From Nanobdellota archaeon (GTDB lineage Archaea > Nanobdellota > Nanobdellia > Pacearchaeales > UBA12030): a stretch of DNA of 8,003 nt. A program made the translations under genes and the position numbers. Of the stretch, positions 6,298-8,003 are shown one piece after another; position 1 is the first letter of the stretch; each line of letters begins with the position of its first letter. The stretch is taken from the NCBI GenBank assembly GCA_018829485.1, contig JAHJTU010000025.1, forward strand, positions 1-8,003, read 5' to 3'. Below the pieces are notes generated by a model. It was not told where the DNA came from and did not search any database. It saw only the letters and a list, made by a program, of their open reading frames with translations.

Positions 6298-6354
6298 GAA
6301 AATCAGAGATTTTCTTGGCGCCAGAAATCTTTGATTTCTGTGCGTAAAAGGTTC
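6283..6354. repeat. Composite palindromic element with three nested stems at the permease start
   Basis: An outer inverted repeat of 9 bp (GAACCTTTT at 6283-6291, AAAAGGTTC at 6346-6354) encloses two hairpins. One is GAAAATC-AGA-GATTTTC (6298-6314). The other is CAGAAATC-TTT-GATTTCTG (6322-6340), which CGC/GCG pairing extends to 6319-6344 with one bulged base. The two hairpins share the core AAATC-N3-GATTT. In the permease mRNA the ATG lies between a hairpin and the outer arm. It could be a regulatory leader or a dispersed REP/MITE-like element. A 7-bp direct repeat, CTCTTTT, flanks it loosely (6273-6279 and 6356-6362) but is low complexity. Confidence 0.75.
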
Positions 6355-6387
6355 CCTCTTTTTCTTGCATTCTAATGTGGTTTTTCG

Positions 6388-6395
6388 CTTTTAAA
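6388..6395 (-). promoter_or_regulatory. Possible TATA box for the permease-sulfur carrier operon
   Basis: The minus strand reads TTTAAAAG just after the stop of the ferritin-like gene. Transcription would start near 6366, giving a leader of about 70 nt that contains both hairpins and one arm of the outer stem. Read-through from the ferritin-like gene is equally possible. Confidence 0.35.
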
Positions 6396-6396
6396 T

Positions 6397-6678
6397 TTAT
6401 CCTGTTAATTCTTGAACTTCTTTTTTTCCTTTTTCTAATTCTTGCACTTGTTCTTTGTCAAGCTGCAATAATAGTGCTTGGAATTCTCCAACATGTGTTT
6501 TCTCTTCTTTGGCAATATCTACAAGTATTTTCTTTATTTTCTTGTTTTCTGTTATTGCTGCTAATTGCTCATAAAGATTTACTGCATCTAATTCGGCAAT
6601 CATCCCAACTCTAAGAATTTCCTTATCAATATCCTCTTTTTTAACTTTGCTTAATTCTATTGGTATTTTTGATAACAT
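6397..6678 (-). CDS. Ferritin-like diiron protein related to encapsulated ferritin
   Basis: This 93-residue, two-helix half-ferritin probably oxidises and handles iron; two such units pair to make a diiron centre. Helix 1 has IAELDAVNLYEQL with Glu29, Asp31 and Tyr36. Helix 2 has AKEEKTHVGEF with Glu59 and His62. These align with the iron ligands Glu32, Glu34, Glu62 and His65 of Rhodospirillum EncFtn, with Asp for the second Glu. From memory, the sequence is very close to the N-terminal ferritin-like domain of the Pyrococcus furiosus encapsulin. It ends at ELTG, about where that protein passes into its HK97-fold shell domain. Here a stop codon follows and no shell gene is in the window. No obvious cargo-loading tail is present. 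A TATA box sits about 38 nt upstream, at the end of the preceding gene, implying its own promoter. Confidence 0.88.
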   Translation of the reverse strand: MLSKIPIELSKVKKEDIDKEILRVGMIAELDAVNLYEQLAAITENKKIKKILVDIAKEEKTHVGEFQALLLQLDKEQVQELEKGKKEVQELTG

Positions 6679-6711
6679 TTTTCTTTTTCAAGAAGTATGA
6701 AGAACTAATGT

Positions 6712-6719
6712 TTTTTAAA
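6712..6719 (-). promoter_or_regulatory. TATA box for the ferritin-like gene
   Basis: TTTAAAAA on the minus strand overlaps the stop codon of the thioredoxin-CcdA gene. Transcription should begin near 6690, leaving a leader of about 12 nt without a Shine-Dalgarno sequence. The gene may also be read from upstream. Confidence 0.45.
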
Positions 6720-7890
6720 TATATCCAAAGAAGATAGCAATTAACATTCCAATACCTAATGCAAGTATAATTAATCCAGCAATTAAATGCAAGACTTTAA
6801 CTTTCTTGTTTTTCCATTCTTCTGCTTTTTCTACTGTTGTAAATCCATAATAAACAGCTAATGTGATTATTATCATTGGTAATATGAATATTAGATTGTA
6901 AAGTAAAAGCATTGTTATTGCATAATTCTTTGTTGCTAATTTTGCAAGCAATCCAAGAATAACAATATATGGTCCTGATGTACATGGAAGCAAGAATAGA
7001 CTAACAACAAAACCAATAAAGAATGCTCCCGGAATTGAAACTACTCCCCTAAGCAAGGATTTAAGTTTTGGTCTCCATGCTCTTGGTACTTCTGTAATAA
7101 AAAACTTGCCATACCAAAAATAATCTTTGATATTAAATAAACCAACAAGAATTGCAATTATAGATACAATTAAGAATATTATGTGTGTTAATCCTGAAAT
7201 TGAAATTGCTGCATATAATCCTAAACCCATTAAGAAGTATGATATGAAAATTGCTAATGAAAATGCCAAACCAGCATAAAGAACTTTTCTTCTATTTCCT
7301 GCAGCAAGAATTGTTGTTAGTAAGATAATTAGAACTGCAAATGCACAAGGATTAATTGCATCAACTACAGCAGCAAGAATAACAGCACCAAGAGTTAATT
7401 GTTGTTTTGTTTGTGTTGTTTTTGGGTTTTCTGTTGGAGAGCTTTCCCCAAGAATTTCTAATGTTTCTCCTGGAATCTTATTTAATGGTGATTCACATTC
7501 TTCTTGCAAGCATCTTTGAATTTCTTCTTCTATTTGCTTGCCTATTGAAGGGCTATAACCAATAATTACTTTATCATCAATAAAAATAGTTGGAACTCCC
7601 TGTACTTCTTGATCATATGCTTTTGCCATTTCCTGCAAAAGTTCTCTTCCTTTCTCATCAAAATAAACCTCTTTCTTTATTCTTGTTAAAGTTGGATACT
7701 TATCTTCGATAGTATCAAAAAAAACATCTAGCTGAGCACAATGCAGACATCCTTGTCCATAAAATTCATACAAAATTACTTCATTTCCATCATAAACAGT
7801 AGCACTTGTCGGATTTTTATTTACAAAAAACATTATTGAAGCTGCAACTATGATTAAAAATACAAGAGCAATTAAAATCTTGTTTTTCAT
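6715..7890 (-). CDS. Membrane thiol-disulfide relay: thioredoxin-like domain fused to CcdA/DsbD-type membrane domain
   Basis: This 391-residue protein probably carries reducing equivalents across the membrane to partners outside the cell. Residues 4-23 are a signal anchor. Residues 30-135 are a thioredoxin-like domain with the CxxC Cys48-Leu-His-Cys51 and the cis-proline loop GVPTIF at Pro100; by topology it lies outside the membrane. Cys127 and Cys132 form a second possible pair. After a Pro/Thr/Gln-rich linker (136-164), residues 165-391 have about six membrane helices. These carry the CcdA redox cysteines in NPC (Cys182) and LPCTSGP (Cys303). The domain order is the reverse of DsbD, where the C-terminal domain is the thioredoxin. 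Clients are unknown; the adjacent metal ATPase and ferritin-like genes suggest metal or thiol homeostasis. A TATA box 26 nt upstream supports the start and a leaderless mRNA. Confidence 0.9.
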   Translation of the reverse strand: MKNKILIALVFLIIVAASIMFFVNKNPTSATVYDGNEVILYEFYGQGCLHCAQLDVFFDTIEDKYPTLTRIKKEVYFDEKGRELLQEMAKAYDQEVQGVPTIFIDDKVIIGYSPSIGKQIEEEIQRCLQEECESPLNKIPGETLEILGESSPTENPKTTQTKQQLTLGAVILAAVVDAINPCAFAVLIILLTTILAAGNRRKVLYAGLAFSLAIFISYFLMGLGLYAAISISGLTHIIFLIVSIIAILVGLFNIKDYFWYGKFFITEVPRAWRPKLKSLLRGVVSIPGAFFIGFVVSLFLLPCTSGPYIVILGLLAKLATKNYAITMLLLYNLIFILPMIIITLAVYYGFTTVEKAEEWKNKKVKVLHLIAGLIILALGIGMLIAIFFGYI

Positions 7891-7907
7891 TTTATAATCT
7901 TGCCTTC

Positions 7908-8003
7908 TTAGTTTTTAAATTTAGTGTTAGAATGGATATTTGTTTTATATCTTTTCATTAATAGTGAATTTGAAACAACAGTAACAGAACTAAATGCCAT
8001 AGC
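7908..8003 (-). CDS. Heavy-metal (P1B-type) P-type ATPase, C-terminal 31 residues only
   Basis: Only the end of this gene is in the window; its start lies beyond 8003. The frame gives AMAFSSVTVVSNSLLMKRYK followed by a short polar tail and TAA. This closely matches the C-terminus of copper and other soft-metal P1B ATPases, where the last membrane helix reads A-x-AMALSSVSVVxNALRLRR. These pumps export Cu+, Ag+, Zn2+ or similar ions using ATP. The metal cannot be told without the CPC-type motif, which is outside the window. The stop is 17 nt before the start of the thioredoxin-CcdA gene, so the two may form one operon, although a TATA box in this gene's last codons suggests the latter also has its own promoter. 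Confidence 0.78.
   Translation of the reverse strand, partial: AMAFSSVTVVSNSLLMKRYKTNIHSNTKFKN
7912..7919 (-). promoter_or_regulatory. TATA box for the thioredoxin-CcdA gene
   Basis: TTTAAAAA on the minus strand lies in the last codons of the ATPase gene and is centred 26 nt from the downstream ATG, the same geometry as thrS and ttuA, predicting a leaderless mRNA. Confidence 0.5.

Noticed and set aside
6317..6322. GGCGCC hexamer palindrome
   Set aside because: Part of the spacer and lower stem of the second hairpin; too short to call a separate site.
6283..6354. Possible tRNA or tRNA-like fold from the three-stem element
   Set aside because: No acceptor, D-, anticodon- or T-arm consensus, no GTTC-type T-loop in the right place, and only two internal arms with 3-nt loops.
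6273..6362. CTCTTTT direct repeat as a target-site duplication
   Set aside because: The two copies are in T/C-rich sequence and are not flush with the outer stem, so they may be chance; not called as a mobile element.
6227..6370. 47-codon reading frame starting in the permease leader
   Set aside because: Not listed as a gene: it is out of frame with the permease, crosses the palindromic element, has no Shine-Dalgarno sequence, and its composition looks like chance. It is kept only as a possible upstream open frame in the findings.
6375..6614. Plus-strand 79-residue Leu/Phe-rich frame resembling a membrane peptide
   Set aside because: Antisense to the ferritin-like gene, whose iron-ligand motifs are clear; the hydrophobic look is a strand artefact.
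6797..6985. Minus-strand 62-residue frame inside the thioredoxin-CcdA gene
   Set aside because: Out-of-frame shadow of the CcdA domain on the same strand.

Overview
This AT-rich window (roughly 70% A+T by eye) reads as archaeal. The threonyl-tRNA synthetase has the archaeal N-terminal editing domain. Promoters look like archaeal TATA boxes (TTTAAAA or TTTATAAA type). Several genes have the TATA box about 25 nt before the ATG, so their mRNAs should be leaderless. Compact layout, convergent genes that touch or overlap, and a DUF5320/DUF134 pair would suit a small-genome archaeon such as a DPANN lineage, but the lineage is an inference.

Layout. Positions 1-1796 (minus) hold thrS, cut at its C-terminus by the window edge. 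A 111-nt divergent promoter region separates it from an unrecognised 371-residue helical protein (1908-3023, plus). That gene converges, with a 2-nt gap, on a TtuA/Ncs6-type tRNA 2-thiolation enzyme (3026-3955, minus). A second divergent promoter region contains a perfect 22-bp palindrome and leads into a two-gene plus-strand operon: a DUF5320 Gly-rich protein (4077-4337) and a DUF134 helix-turn-helix protein (4352-4657). A ubiquitin-like sulfur carrier ending in Gly-Gly (4641-4847, minus) overlaps the DUF134 gene tail to tail. It lies 1 nt downstream of an APC-family permease gene (4849-6297, minus). The permease start region is embedded in a composite palindromic element (6283-6354). Further upstream on the minus strand are a small ferritin-like protein related to encapsulated ferritins (6397-6678), a membrane thioredoxin-CcdA fusion (6715-7890), and the last 31 codons of a probable heavy-metal P-type ATPase (7908-8003).

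Two functional themes show. One is sulfur transfer to tRNA: TtuA and a Gly-Gly sulfur carrier lie within 1 kb of each other, separated by a probable regulator pair. The other is metal and redox handling: a P1B-type ATPase end, an extracytoplasmic thiol-disulfide relay and a ferritin-like diiron protein lie in a row on one strand. No rRNA, tRNA, CRISPR array, transposase or phage gene was seen. The least explained items are the composite palindrome at the permease start, the 22-bp palindrome before the DUF5320-DUF134 operon, and the 371-residue protein.
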